NCBI RefSeq assembly: GCF_051860665.1
Contig: NZ_JBHYDM010000015.1
Coordinates: forward strand, 1 to 64,000
Direction: 5' to 3'
DNA: 64,000 nt
DNA from: Falsiroseomonas sp051860665
GTDB taxonomy: Bacteria; Pseudomonadota; Alphaproteobacteria; Acetobacterales; Acetobacteraceae
The notes below the pieces were generated by a model that did not search any database, was not told the origin of the DNA, and worked only from the letters and a program-made list of their open reading frames with translations. Shown here in pieces: positions 7,475-15,880 of the stretch (within the stretch, counting starts at the first letter, position 1; every line of letters starts with the position of its first letter). The position numbers were made by a program, and so were the translations under genes.

Positions 7475-8691
7475 GGCCGCTTCTGGCAGCGCTGGCGGCG
7501 CTGATCCCCTTCACCGCCGCGGCCCAGGACAGCGCCAGCGGCTTCCGCCCGCACCTGGCGACGGAGGTCGATCTCGGCCTCTATACCGTGGGGACCACCA
7601 GCGCCTCCGACCCCGCGCGCCGGGGCACCAGCAGCTATCTCTATGGCGAGCTGGCCGCCGGGCTGCACCTGACGCCGAATTTCTCGCTGCAGGGCGTGCT
7701 GGCCTTCGAACCGATCGGCGAGGGCGATGCTCTGGGCGGCACGCCGGGCGGCGGCACCACCTTCTTCCGCCGGCAATCCGCCTTCCTGGAGGCGCTGTTC
7801 CTCGAATGGAAGCCGGATGCCGACACAACCCTGCAGGCCGGGCGCTTCGTGGCCCCCTTCGGCCGCGGCCACCACGATTTTCCGGGAATCCTCACGCGCA
7901 TCCGCGCGCATGAGGTGAACGCGATCACGGACAGCCTGGGCGTCGCAGCCACCCATACCCTCTACTCGGACCCGACATGGGGCGAGCACGACATCTCGGC
8001 CGCGGTCTTCACGCTGGACCGGACCTTCCTCTCCTCCACGCTGCTGACCCGCCGGTCCTGCTGCGACGAGCGCTACGAACGCTTCAACCGCAACACCCGC
8101 GCCCAGGGCGGGCCGGGCAATACCGGGCAGCTCGACAATGCCGTGCTGGCGCTGGATGGCGATGGCTTCGCCTGGGCACCGGGCCTGTCCTACCACCTGG
8201 GCCTGCTGACCCGCGGCGCCGGCGATGACGGCACCGCGCGCGAATGGGGCTATACGGTCGGCCTACGCTACGAGCAGCGCTGGTCCGCCACCCAGCGCAC
8301 GCTGTTCTTCGCGGAGGGGGTGCAGTTCCGCAACGCCGCCGCCCGCCCGCGCACCGAGATCACCCTGCTCGGCCTCGACCCGGATACCGGCGACGAGATC
8401 GAGACCATGCTGGACACCTCCATCCGCGAACGCCGCACCTTCACCACGCTGGGCGTGCAGCACCGCATCGGCGAATGGCGCGGCACGCTGGCCTGGCAGC
8501 GGGACCAGCGGAAGCGCAGCGTGGAGGCGCTGCCGACGGAGAACTACCTCGAAGCCTCCATCGGCACCGACCTGCCGCACAATTTCTCGATCGATGCGGG
8601 CTACCAATACGCCCGCTATGCGCGGGAGGAGACGGGCGGCCTGGGGACCAGCCACGCGCTGCTGCTGCGGCTGGGGTGGAAGGGATTCTGA
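7471..8691 (+). CDS. Outer-membrane beta-barrel protein co-encoded with znuA
   Basis: 406 residues with a signal peptide (MRPLLAALAALIPFTAAA). The mature part shows alternating aromatic/polar strands and ends in a terminal Phe (LLLRLGWKGF), the C-terminal signature of outer-membrane barrels assembled by BAM. Segments such as LEALFLEWKPDADTTLQAGR and FVAPFGRGHHDFPG resemble porin-like proteins. A two-Cys loop (RSCCDERYERF) lies mid-protein. Its start overlaps the znuA stop by four bases, so both are one operon under the Zur-box-like site. A role in passing zinc across the outer membrane is inferred from context only; there is no TonB plug domain. Confidence 0.75.
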   Translation: MRPLLAALAALIPFTAAAQDSASGFRPHLATEVDLGLYTVGTTSASDPARRGTSSYLYGELAAGLHLTPNFSLQGVLAFEPIGEGDALGGTPGGGTTFFRRQSAFLEALFLEWKPDADTTLQAGRFVAPFGRGHHDFPGILTRIRAHEVNAITDSLGVAATHTLYSDPTWGEHDISAAVFTLDRTFLSSTLLTRRSCCDERYERFNRNTRAQGGPGNTGQLDNAVLALDGDGFAWAPGLSYHLGLLTRGAGDDGTAREWGYTVGLRYEQRWSATQRTLFFAEGVQFRNAAARPRTEITLLGLDPDTGDEIETMLDTSIRERRTFTTLGVQHRIGEWRGTLAWQRDQRKRSVEALPTENYLEASIGTDLPHNFSIDAGYQYARYAREETGGLGTSHALLLRLGWKGF

Positions 8692-8704
8692 GGGGGTGGG
8701 CCGA

Positions 8705-8773
8705 GCCCCCACCCCGACCCTCCCCCGCAAGAAAAGCCCTCCCCCGTTTACGGGGGAGGGTTGGGGTGGGGGC
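8705..8773. terminator. Nested GC-rich hairpin after the zinc operon
   Basis: An outer stem, GCCCCCACCCC (8705-8715) with GGGGTGGGGGC (8763-8773), encloses a perfect 10-bp stem, CCCTCCCCCG-TTTA-CGGGGGAGGG (8737-8760). It starts 13 bases after the barrel gene stop and ends 46 bases before endonuclease V. It probably terminates the zinc operon; there is no T-tract. Similar C/G-rich palindromes are common between genes in GC-rich alphaproteobacteria. Confidence 0.6.
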
Positions 8774-8819
8774 CAGCAGGGGCTGACGCCATCCCCCGCC
8801 CCCTGCCACCCTGCCCCGC

Positions 8820-9500
8820 ATGGACTTCCCCACCACCGCCGCCGCCGCCCGCCTTCTCCAACCCGAACTCGCCGCCCGCGTCATCGCCGAGGACGCGCAC
8901 GGTGCCATCCGCGTGGTCGCCGGCGCCGATGCCAGCACGCTGCGCTTCGACCCGACGCGCACCGTCCATGCCGCCATGGTCGGCCTGGATGCCCAGACCC
9001 TGGCCCCGCTCGGCGAGGCCGGCGCCACTCGCTCCGGCGGCCTGCCCTATGTCCCCGGCCTGCTCGGCTTTCGCGAAGTGCCCGCCCTGGCCGAAGCCTT
9101 TGCCCGCCTGCCCGCCCGCCCGGACCTGATCCTGGTGGATGGGCACGGCCTGGCGCATCCGCGCGGCCTCGGCGTCGCCTGCCTGCTCGGCGTCTCGCTG
9201 GATGTGCCGACCATCGGCGTCGCCAAATCCCTGCTGGTCGGCAGTGTGGAAGGCGACCTTGCCGACACGGCGGGCGCGGAGGCGCCGCTGGTCTGGAAGG
9301 GCCAGGTGATCGGCCTGGCGCTGCGGACGCGGCGCGGCGCCAATCCCATCTACATCTCCATCGGCCACCGCATCTCGTTGCCCACCGCCCGCGCCTGGGT
9401 GCTGGCGCTCGGCCGTGGCCGGCGGCTGCCGGAGCCGACGCGGCTGGCGCATGAGGCGGCGACGCGGGTGCGGCTGGCGGCCCGCCCGGCCGCGGGGTAG
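8820..9500 (+). CDS. nfi: Endonuclease V (deoxyinosine 3'-endonuclease)
   Basis: 226 residues, the usual size for endonuclease V, which nicks DNA one base 3' of deaminated adenine (inosine). Family motifs appear in order: VAGADAST with the metal-binding aspartate at about residue 37, YVPGLLGFREVPA with the catalytic glutamate, and LILVDGHGLAHPRGLGVA with the second aspartate, followed by PTIGVAKSLL. The canonical AGVD reads AGAD here, a conservative change. It is followed immediately by the DUF423 gene, whose start codon abuts the stop, suggesting one transcript continuing to the RlmM-like gene. Confidence 0.92.
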   Translation: MDFPTTAAAARLLQPELAARVIAEDAHGAIRVVAGADASTLRFDPTRTVHAAMVGLDAQTLAPLGEAGATRSGGLPYVPGLLGFREVPALAEAFARLPARPDLILVDGHGLAHPRGLGVACLLGVSLDVPTIGVAKSLLVGSVEGDLADTAGAEAPLVWKGQVIGLALRTRRGANPIYISIGHRISLPTARAWVLALGRGRRLPEPTRLAHEAATRVRLAARPAAG

Positions 9501-9872
9501 ATGCGCGACATGGCACGCTTGTGGATGGTCTTGGGCGCCCTCTCGGGGCTGATCGCGGTCGGCATGGCCGCCTATGCGAGCCATGGGCTGCCGGCCGAGA
9601 CCGCCAGCCTCGCCAATACCGGCGCCTCGCTGCAGGCCTGGCACGCCCTGGCACTGCTCGGCTGCGGGCTGCTGGCGGAACGCCGGCGCGGGCCGCTGGT
9701 GCATCTGGCCGCCTTCTGCTTCCTGCTGGGCACGCTGGGCTTTGCCGGTGGCGTCTATGTGCGGGTGCTGACCGAGACCTCGCTCGGCCCGGTCACGCCG
9801 CTGGGCGGCACGCTGCTGCTGGTCGGATGGGGCATCCTGGCCGCCGCCGCGGCGCTCGCGCCCGAGCGATGA
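9501..9872 (+). CDS. DUF423 family inner-membrane protein
   Basis: 123 residues with four hydrophobic segments (about residues 7-27, 43-60, 68-92 and 97-118), matching the small DUF423/YgdD membrane family. The N-terminal glycine-rich helix followed by AAYASHGL and the central WHALALLG are characteristic. Function is unknown for the family. Its start directly abuts the nfi stop and its stop overlaps the next start by four bases (ATGA), so it is translationally coupled to the methyltransferase. Confidence 0.85.
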   Translation: MRDMARLWMVLGALSGLIAVGMAAYASHGLPAETASLANTGASLQAWHALALLGCGLLAERRRGPLVHLAAFCFLLGTLGFAGGVYVRVLTETSLGPVTPLGGTLLLVGWGILAAAAALAPER

Positions 9873-10783
9873 TCGCCAGCGCCTATCTCGCCGCCGAGGG
9901 ATTCGAACAGGACCTGGCCGAGGAACTGTCCCGCGCCGGCCGCCGTATCTCCGCCTGGCACGGGCGCCTCGCCCTCTCGCCCGATCCCCCGGCCCCGGCC
10001 GCCTGGGCGCTGGAGGCCTGGACCGCGCCGCAGGACATCCCCGTGGCTTCCGTCAAGCAGGCGGCCGATGCGCTGCGCGCCATCCAGCGCAACTGGGCCG
10101 GCTATGCCGCCGCGCATCACCGTCGCAGCGCGCTGATCGCCGAAAGGCTGCCGCCGGTGAAGGCGCGGCCGCTGGTCTTTCCGGAAGCCGCGCCCGGCGG
10201 CCATCTCGGCGCCTGGACGCTGCTGGCGCCGGACCGGCTGCTTGCCAGCCCCACCAAGACCAGCCCCTTCGTCAATGGCGCGGTCGCCTTCGTCGAGGAT
10301 CGCGAAGGCCCCCCCTCCCGCGCCTATCTGAAATTGTGGGAGGCGCTGACCCGACTCGGCCGCCACCCCGGCCCCGGCGAGACCTGCCTCGACCTCGGCG
10401 CTGCGCCGGGCGGCTGGACATGGGTTCTGGCGAAGCTGGGCGCGCAGGTGGTGGCGGTGGACAAGGCGCCGCTGGATCCGGCGGTGGCGGCGATGCCCGG
10501 CGTGACCATGCGCGCCGAGAGCGCCTTCGGCCTGGATCCCCGGGCGGAGCCGAAGGTGGATTGGCTGTTCAGCGACGTGATCTGCTACCCCGCGCGGCTG
10601 CTGGCCCTGGTGCAGCGCTGGATCGCCGCCGATGCGGCCCGCAACTTCGTCTGCACGCTGAAATTCCAGGGCGAGACCGACCATGCGACGGCGGAGGCCT
10701 TTGCCGCCATCCCGGGCGCCGTGCTGTTCCACGGCGCGCACAACAAGCATGAGCTGACCTTCGCGCGGCTGGCGCCCGGCTGA
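9869..10783 (+). CDS. RlmM-like SAM-dependent 2'-O-methyltransferase
   Basis: 304 residues with a Rossmann methyltransferase core. The SAM-binding motif CLDLGAAPGGWTWVL lies at about 172-186 and an acidic residue follows in VAVDKAP. Motif IV is DWLFSDVICYP, and a late lysine lies in CTLKFQGETD, consistent with the K-D-K-E tetrad of 2'-O-ribose RNA methyltransferases. The closest family is RlmM (23S rRNA C2498), but the protein is about 60 residues shorter than E. coli RlmM, so the exact target is not certain. The start at 9869 overlaps the DUF423 stop. A tRNA-Leu gene ends four bases downstream on the other strand. Confidence 0.8.
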   Translation: MIASAYLAAEGFEQDLAEELSRAGRRISAWHGRLALSPDPPAPAAWALEAWTAPQDIPVASVKQAADALRAIQRNWAGYAAAHHRRSALIAERLPPVKARPLVFPEAAPGGHLGAWTLLAPDRLLASPTKTSPFVNGAVAFVEDREGPPSRAYLKLWEALTRLGRHPGPGETCLDLGAAPGGWTWVLAKLGAQVVAVDKAPLDPAVAAMPGVTMRAESAFGLDPRAEPKVDWLFSDVICYPARLLALVQRWIAADAARNFVCTLKFQGETDHATAEAFAAIPGAVLFHGAHNKHELTFARLAPG

Positions 10784-10786
10784 TCC

Positions 10787-10868
10787 TGCGGGCGGCGGGG
10801 ATCGAACCCGCATGGCACAAGGCCGAGGGTTTTTAAGACCCTTCCGTCTACCGTTCCGGCACGCCCGC
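10787..10868 (-). tRNA. tRNA-Leu (anticodon UAA)
   Basis: Read on the minus strand, the acceptor stem GCGGGCG (10868-10862) pairs with CGCCCGC (10794-10788), followed by discriminator A. The anticodon stem-loop is AGGGT-CTTAAAA-ACCCT with anticodon TAA, decoding UUA. A long variable arm of class II type and a T-loop GTTCGATCC are present. CCA is not encoded, as is common in this phylum. In a genome this GC-rich, UUA codons are rare, so this is a minor but required tRNA. Confidence 0.95.
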
Positions 10869-10919
10869 CTCCCGGCCACTATGCCGGCGCGGACCTTTCC
10901 CCGCCAGGGCCTGCTGCTA

Positions 10920-11018
10920 GAGCCGTTTCACCGTAAGCGAAGACGCTGAAACGGCTCCAGCTTATTGTTCTGACGCATTTTCCGAGTCGCCATGCGAAGC
11001 CGCATGGCTTGAAAATGC
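10920..11018. repeat. REP-like alphaproteobacterial palindromic element
   Basis: Two adjacent hairpins. The first is GAGCCGTTTCA (10920-10930) with TGAAACGGCTC (10947-10957). The second is GCATTTTC (10975-10982) with GAAAATGC (11011-11018), enclosing an inner GCCATGCG/CGCATGGC stem. The linker reads AGCTTATTGTTCTGACGCAT, a sequence type I recall as repeated in intergenic regions of alphaproteobacteria. It lies directly after the GNAT stop and may double as its terminator. Confidence 0.7.
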
Positions 11019-11019
11019 T

Positions 11020-11619
11020 CTAACCGGGGGCCGGGTCCACCTCGGCATGCTCGGCCAGAACCAGCTCCGCCTCCATCGGGCGTCGCACGCTCCACCACTC
11101 GCACTGCTCCTCCCGCCCCCGCGCGGCGCACCAGATATGGCCGATGCCGAGCGGCCGCATGCCGAGGCCGCGCAGCACGGCGCGGGAGGCCAGGTTGTCG
11201 GTCTGCACCGCCGCCCGTGCCTCGCCGACGCCGAGATGGCGGAAGGCGGCGGCCAGCGCCGCCGGCGCGGCCTCCCGCATCAGCCCCTCGCCATGGAAGC
11301 GGTCGCCGAGCCAATAGGACAGCACCGCGCGGTTGCGATCGGCCTCGGCGCGGGAGGCGCTGATCCAGCCCATCACCTCGCCACTGCCGCGCCGGGTGAT
11401 GACCATGGGCAGGGCAAGGCCCGCCATGGCGGCGGCCCGCGCCTCCCCTAGCCGCGCGGCCGCGGCCTCGGGCGCCAGCCGCACCGGCCAGGAAGCCAGG
11501 CGCGCGCTGATTTCCGGCCCCATCAATTCCGAAAGTGGAACGGCATCATCGGGATGTGGAAGACGGAGGCACAGCCTTCGCGTGCAGACCTCACGAAAAG
11601 GATCGCCCGATGCGCTCAT
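11020..11619 (-). CDS. GNAT family N-acetyltransferase (RimJ/RimL type)
   Basis: 199 residues with a RimJ-like GNAT fold. The N-terminal TRRLCLRLPHPDDAVPL strand-helix is followed by RNRAVLSYWLGDRFHGEGLMREA, the acetyl-CoA pyrophosphate loop (here FHGEGLM in place of Q/RxxGxG/A), and AVQTDNLASRAVLRGLGMR, the hallmark late helix of this subfamily. It would acetylate a protein N-terminus, an amino acid or an antibiotic-like amine with acetyl-CoA; the substrate is unknown. It starts 18 bases after the aldehyde dehydrogenase stop on the same strand, so it could be the last gene of the carotenoid run, though nothing ties it functionally. Confidence 0.85.
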   Translation of the reverse strand: MSASGDPFREVCTRRLCLRLPHPDDAVPLSELMGPEISARLASWPVRLAPEAAAARLGEARAAAMAGLALPMVITRRGSGEVMGWISASRAEADRNRAVLSYWLGDRFHGEGLMREAAPAALAAAFRHLGVGEARAAVQTDNLASRAVLRGLGMRPLGIGHIWCAARGREEQCEWWSVRRPMEAELVLAEHAEVDPAPG

Positions 11620-11637
11620 GTATCGAGTCTGCCACTG

Positions 11638-12984
11638 TTAACGAACCCTTACCAGACGGGCGATCAACCGGGGGGCGAGTCTTTTCCTAGGAAGATCAAA
11701 GAGGCGCGAGAGGCTCCAGCGCCAATGCCGAACTTGTGATCGGGTGTCCGAAAAGGAAAAAAAACCAGACTTTCCGTGGTAGCGACCCTGGCCGGATTCG
11801 CCTGCCCCGCCGAAGCCCAGCGCCGGAAAGGCGGCGTATTCCACCGCCCGCCCGGCCACCAGCGCGCCCGACCGGGTGCCGGAAGCGACCGCCGCCTGCT
11901 CCGCCCGCGTCGCCCCGAAAAGGTAGATGGCGAGCGGCACCGGCCGGGCCCTGATCCAGGCGCAGGCGGAGGCGAGATCCGGCACGGACAGCACCGCCAG
12001 CACGGGGCCGAAGATTTCTTCCTCCGCCAGCGCCTGGCCCGGTTCCGGAAAGGCGATAGCCAGGGCGCGCTGCCGGCCTGGGCCGTCCGGCCCGAGTTTT
12101 TGCAGCGTCACGCCCCCCACCAGCCGGTCCAACCGCGCCGCCTGGGCGGGGCTGGCGATGCCCGATTCCGGCAGGGCGATGCCGCTCGCCCGGCAGGCCT
12201 GAAGAAAATCCTCCGGACGGTGGCCGACCAGCAGCACGGTATCCGGCGCGATGCAGGTCTGGCCCGCATTCACCGCCTTGCCCGCCAGGATATCCCGCGC
12301 CGCCGCGGCGAGATCCGCGCCGGGCAGCACCAGGGCCGGGCATTTGCCGCCGAGTTCCAGCGTCACCGGCACCAGGTTGCGCGCGGCGGCCTCGGCCACC
12401 TTGCGGCCGGTCTCGGTGCCGCCGGTGAACATCAGGTGGTCCCATCGCTGGGCGGCGAAATCCGCCGCCACATCCGGCCCGCCCAGCACGGTCGCCGCGA
12501 TATCGGGGCCGAGCGCGGCCTCCAGCACCTCCGCGATCAGCGCGGCGGTGCGCGGCACCGCCTCGCTCGGCTTCACCGCCACGCGGTTGCCGGCGGCGAT
12601 CGCATCCACCACGGGAATGAGGGCCAGCTGCACCGGGTAGTTCCAGGGCGCCATGATGCCGACGATGCCCTTGGGCACCGGCTCCTCCCAGGCGCGGGCG
12701 GGCCAGAAGGGATAGGGCACGGCGACGCGGCGGGGCCGGGCCCAGGCTTTCAGGTGACGGCGGGAATAGCGTGCGGCGTCGACGGTACACAGCACATCCG
12801 CCAGCAGCGTCTCCAGCCGCGACCGGCCGCCGTAATCGGCATCCAGGGCGGCGGCCAGGTCCTCCGCCCGCAGCAGCAGGGTCTGCGCCAGGCGGTCCAG
12901 CAGGTCGCGGCGCCGGTCCAGCGCCAGCCGGCCGTCCCGCGCTTCCGCCGCGCGCAGCCGCCCCAGCGCCTGCCCCGGCGTCAC
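11638..12984 (-). CDS. Aldehyde dehydrogenase, probable C30 carotenoid aldehyde oxidation
   Basis: 448 residues of the NAD(P)-dependent ALDH superfamily. The cofactor region MAPWNYPVQL is at roughly 105-114. The general-base glutamate lies in TLELGGKCPAL and the catalytic cysteine in NAGQTCIAPD, and the FGPVL motif comes later. The short form and hydrophobic C-terminus (SRLFDLPRKRL) resemble membrane-associated class 3 ALDHs, the type used as AldH/CrtNc to oxidise carotenoid aldehydes to acids. The start is GTG at 12984, overlapping the hpnE stop by four bases (GTGA); the frame upstream is antisense-like low-complexity sequence. The carotenoid role comes from this tight coupling and is inferred. 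Confidence 0.85.
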   Translation of the reverse strand: MTPGQALGRLRAAEARDGRLALDRRRDLLDRLAQTLLLRAEDLAAALDADYGGRSRLETLLADVLCTVDAARYSRRHLKAWARPRRVAVPYPFWPARAWEEPVPKGIVGIMAPWNYPVQLALIPVVDAIAAGNRVAVKPSEAVPRTAALIAEVLEAALGPDIAATVLGGPDVAADFAAQRWDHLMFTGGTETGRKVAEAAARNLVPVTLELGGKCPALVLPGADLAAAARDILAGKAVNAGQTCIAPDTVLLVGHRPEDFLQACRASGIALPESGIASPAQAARLDRLVGGVTLQKLGPDGPGRQRALAIAFPEPGQALAEEEIFGPVLAVLSVPDLASACAWIRARPVPLAIYLFGATRAEQAAVASGTRSGALVAGRAVEYAAFPALGFGGAGESGQGRYHGKSGFFSFSDTRSQVRHWRWSLSRLFDLPRKRLAPRLIARLVRVR

Positions 12985-14240
12985 GCCGGCACCGCCGAGG
13001 GGCGCGCCAGGGCGTAGAGGATGGCCGCCGCCGCCGCCTCGCCGGAGCGCACGGCGGATTCCAGCGTCGCGGGCAGTTCGCCAAAGGTCCAGTCGCCGGC
13101 CAGGGCCAGGTTGGCCAGCGGCCGGCGCGGCGGCACCGCCGGGGGGTTCAGCCCGTGCCGCGGCGTGGCGCGGCGTTCGCGCACGGCGCGCGCGGGCGGT
13201 GGCGCGGCGGGCCATTCGCCGGGCAGGCCGAAGCGCAGCGCCGCCTGGCGCACCTCCGGCCAGATCCGCGCCGCGGCCTCCGCATCGGTCAGGCCGATGC
13301 TGTCATCCGCCGCGCTGACGGTGACGGAAATGCCGCCCGGCCGCACCAGCACCCATTGCGCCAGGCCGCCCAGCAGGCCCAGGAAGCGCACAGGATTGTC
13401 CCCCGCCGCGCTGCAGTCCGGACGGCTGAAATGGACATTGAGGATCGGCGCATGGCGTTGCGGCGCGGAGAGCCCGGGCAGCAGCCGCGCCGCCTCCCAG
13501 GGCGGCAGGGCCAGCACCACGGCATCCGCCGGGCGGATCGGCAGGGTGGCGCCGGCGAATTCCAGCCCGGTGACGCGGCCGCCCGCCTGCAGCACCTCCC
13601 GCAGCCGGCTGCCGGTGCGGAGATTGGCGCCGTGGCAGGCCAGCGTCGCCAGCGCCGGCGCCACCAGGTCCGGCCCCAGCCCCTGGCGCGCCACCAGCAG
13701 CCGTGCCGCGCCGCGCCCGCCCAGCCGCCGCAGCACCGCGCCCAGCAGTCGCGCGGAAGCCTCCTGCACCGGGGTGTTCAGCGCGGCGACGGTCAGCGGC
13801 TCCACCAGCGCCCGCAGCAGCCGCGGATGGCCGGCAAAGGCGGTGGCAACGCTGCGGTCCGGGCCCGGCAGGGCCAGCCGCAGCAGGGCAAGGACGCCGC
13901 CCAGCGTCACCCCCTCCGGCCGCCTTGCCGCATCGCCCCAGCCGAGGGGCGAGAGCGCGACGCGGCGCGCGCTGCCGGTCTCCAGGTCCAGCACCGGCAG
14001 GCCGCCCGGCTCGGGCTCCACCCAGCCCTCCCGCGCGCCGATCTGGGTGAGGAAGCGCAGCGCCGCGCGATTGGCGCCGAGCAGCGCGTGGGTGCCGTTG
14101 TCGGTGCCATCCGGCAGCGCGCGCGCCCGGCCACCGGCGGTGGGGCTTGCCTCATGCAGCGCGACCCGCTGACCGGCCCGCACCAGGGCCAGCGCGGCGG
14201 CGAGACCGGCGATGCCGGCGCCGATGACATGCACCGTCAT
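12981..14240 (-). CDS. hpnE: Hydroxysqualene dehydroxylase HpnE
   Basis: 419 residues. The FAD-binding dinucleotide fold is at the very N-terminus (VHVIGAGIAGLAAALALVRAG), followed by HEASPTAGGRAR and NGTHALLGANRAALRFL, typical of HpnE. The C-terminus has the second FAD motif (LALAGDWTFGELPATLESAVRSG). HpnE reduces hydroxysqualene to squalene, the third step of the bacterial HpnCDE route. The start at 14240 overlaps the hpnCD stop by four bases, and its stop overlaps the ALDH start, so three genes are translationally chained. No squalene-hopene cyclase lies in the window. Confidence 0.9.
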   Translation of the reverse strand: MTVHVIGAGIAGLAAALALVRAGQRVALHEASPTAGGRARALPDGTDNGTHALLGANRAALRFLTQIGAREGWVEPEPGGLPVLDLETGSARRVALSPLGWGDAARRPEGVTLGGVLALLRLALPGPDRSVATAFAGHPRLLRALVEPLTVAALNTPVQEASARLLGAVLRRLGGRGAARLLVARQGLGPDLVAPALATLACHGANLRTGSRLREVLQAGGRVTGLEFAGATLPIRPADAVVLALPPWEAARLLPGLSAPQRHAPILNVHFSRPDCSAAGDNPVRFLGLLGGLAQWVLVRPGGISVTVSAADDSIGLTDAEAAARIWPEVRQAALRFGLPGEWPAAPPPARAVRERRATPRHGLNPPAVPPRRPLANLALAGDWTFGELPATLESAVRSGEAAAAAILYALARPSAVPA

Positions 14241-15859
14241 GGCAGCAGGGCCAGCCAGGCCATGTGCAGTTTTTCGCCGCGCGTCAGGCGCGGCCGCGGG
14301 CGCGGAGCGGCGAAGCCGCGCGCCTGCATGCGCTGCAGCAGGCGGCGATAGCCCCACATCATGATCCGTGCCGGCTTCATCGCCGCCGCATCATGGTCCC
14401 GCAGATCCTGCGCCGCCAGGGCGAAGCCGGCCTCCGCCCGCGCCGCCAGCTCCGCGCAGCAGAGCGCGAGGCCGGGATGCTGCAGGATCAGGGCCGGCGG
14501 CCCGGCGGGCACGCCGTGGCGCGCCAGCATCGTCGCGGGAATGTAGAGGCGGTCGATCGCCGCATCCTCCTCCACGTCGCGAAGGATATTCACCAGCTGC
14601 AGCGTGCGGCCGAGCTCCAGCCCGAAATCCTCCGCCGCCGGCGCGCCGAAGATGCGCACGGCCATGGCGCCGACGCTGCCGGCGACGCGGCGGCAATAAC
14701 CATCCAGCGCGGCCTCGTCCGGCAGGCGCAGGCCGGGGGTGGCGTCGGTCTCCATGCCCTCGATCATCGCCTCGCATTCGGCGTGGGGCAGGTCGTAGGC
14801 CTGGCCGGCCCAGGCGAGTTCGGCCGAGAGCGCGCAATCCGGCGCCGCCAGCTTGGCGCGCCAGCCGGTCAGCAGGCGGCGCTTCTCCGCCTCCGGCATC
14901 GCGCCATCGGCGATATCGTCCACCGCGCGGCAGAAGCCGTAGACGGCATAGAGCGCGCGGCGCCGCTGCCCCTTCAGCACCGCCATGCCGCGGCCGAAGC
15001 TGCTGCCGGCGCGGCTGACCCGCGCCCGCACCACGGCGGCGTCCGAGGGTGGCGGGCGCAACAGGCTGGCGAAGGCGGCGGCGAAATCGGCCCGGCCCAG
15101 CGCCACCCGCCCCAGCACCGGATCGTCGGCGCGCAGCTTGGCCAGGAGCCGCCATGCCAGGGCCAGGGTGACGGCCGCCTGGCGCTTCAGGCGCGACTGC
15201 AGCAGGCGCGGCAGCGGCGCGGCGACCTCCAGCATGGCCTCCACCCGGTCCAGCGCCGCATCCAGCACGGCGCGGCGGCGGGGATTTTCGGGCGCAAAGA
15301 ACGCGGCCTCGCCGCCGGCCAGCGCCAGCCAGGATTCGGGCAGGTAGATGCGGTCGAGCTGCGCGCGATCCTCCACCAGGTCCTGCAGGTGGTTCAGGAT
15401 CTGCAGCGCGGTGCAGAGCGCATCGGCGGCGCGCGGCGCCCCGGGATCGCCCTCTCCATGCAGGCGCAGCAGCAGCCGCCCCACCGGCTCGGCGGAATTG
15501 GCGCAATAGGCCTCCAGCGCCGGCCAATCGGCATAGCGCTTCTGCACCGCATCCTGGCGGAACGCGGCCAGCAGCTGGCGGGCTTCCTCGGTGCCCACGG
15601 CGGCCAGCGGGCCGGCCGGGTCATCCAGCCGGCGCTCCATGGTCGCCAGCCGCGTCAGCTTCACCGCGGGCGAAAGCTCCGCCGCATCGGCGATGTCATC
15701 CGCCAGCCGGGCGAAGCGGTAGAAGGCGAGCACCTTGGGGCGCAGCGCCGGCGGCAGCAGGCGCGAGGCGACGGGGAAATTTTCCGTTGTTTCGGTGCGG
15801 TTCGGCGCCCGGTCCGCGGGGGCGACGGCGAGCCCGGCCGCGAATTCGGGTCGGTCCAT
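14237..15859 (-). CDS. Fused HpnC-HpnD squalene-precursor synthase
   Basis: One uninterrupted 540-residue frame contains two trans-isoprenyl diphosphate synthases. Residues 1 to about 275 are HpnC-like: ENFPVASRLLP (26-36), RFARLADDIAD (48-58), and LQDLVEDRAQLDRIYLP (158-174). Residues about 280-540 are HpnD-like: AGSSFGRGM, then AVYGFCRAVDDIAD (305-318) and VNILRDVEEDAAIDRLYIP. Both halves keep aspartate-rich metal/diphosphate-binding motifs. HpnD condenses two farnesyl diphosphates to presqualene diphosphate and HpnC converts it to hydroxysqualene, so one polypeptide could do both. Normally these are separate genes of about 280 residues each. Start 15859 is 21 bases after the glycosyltransferase stop. 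Confidence 0.92.
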   Translation of the reverse strand: MDRPEFAAGLAVAPADRAPNRTETTENFPVASRLLPPALRPKVLAFYRFARLADDIADAAELSPAVKLTRLATMERRLDDPAGPLAAVGTEEARQLLAAFRQDAVQKRYADWPALEAYCANSAEPVGRLLLRLHGEGDPGAPRAADALCTALQILNHLQDLVEDRAQLDRIYLPESWLALAGGEAAFFAPENPRRRAVLDAALDRVEAMLEVAAPLPRLLQSRLKRQAAVTLALAWRLLAKLRADDPVLGRVALGRADFAAAFASLLRPPPSDAAVVRARVSRAGSSFGRGMAVLKGQRRRALYAVYGFCRAVDDIADGAMPEAEKRRLLTGWRAKLAAPDCALSAELAWAGQAYDLPHAECEAMIEGMETDATPGLRLPDEAALDGYCRRVAGSVGAMAVRIFGAPAAEDFGLELGRTLQLVNILRDVEEDAAIDRLYIPATMLARHGVPAGPPALILQHPGLALCCAELAARAEAGFALAAQDLRDHDAAAMKPARIMMWGYRRLLQRMQARGFAAPRPRPRLTRGEKLHMAWLALLP

Positions 15860-15880
15860 GCTCAGGCGGGCCCGCGCGGG

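Noticed and set aside
9869..10783. Definite RlmM assignment
   Set aside because: The catalytic pattern fits, but the protein is distinctly shorter than characterised RlmM, so it is listed only as RlmM-like.
14237..15859. HpnC and HpnD as two genes split by a missed stop or frameshift
   Set aside because: The given sequence has one continuous frame with no internal stop and no strong internal start with a ribosome-binding site at the junction; kept as a fusion.
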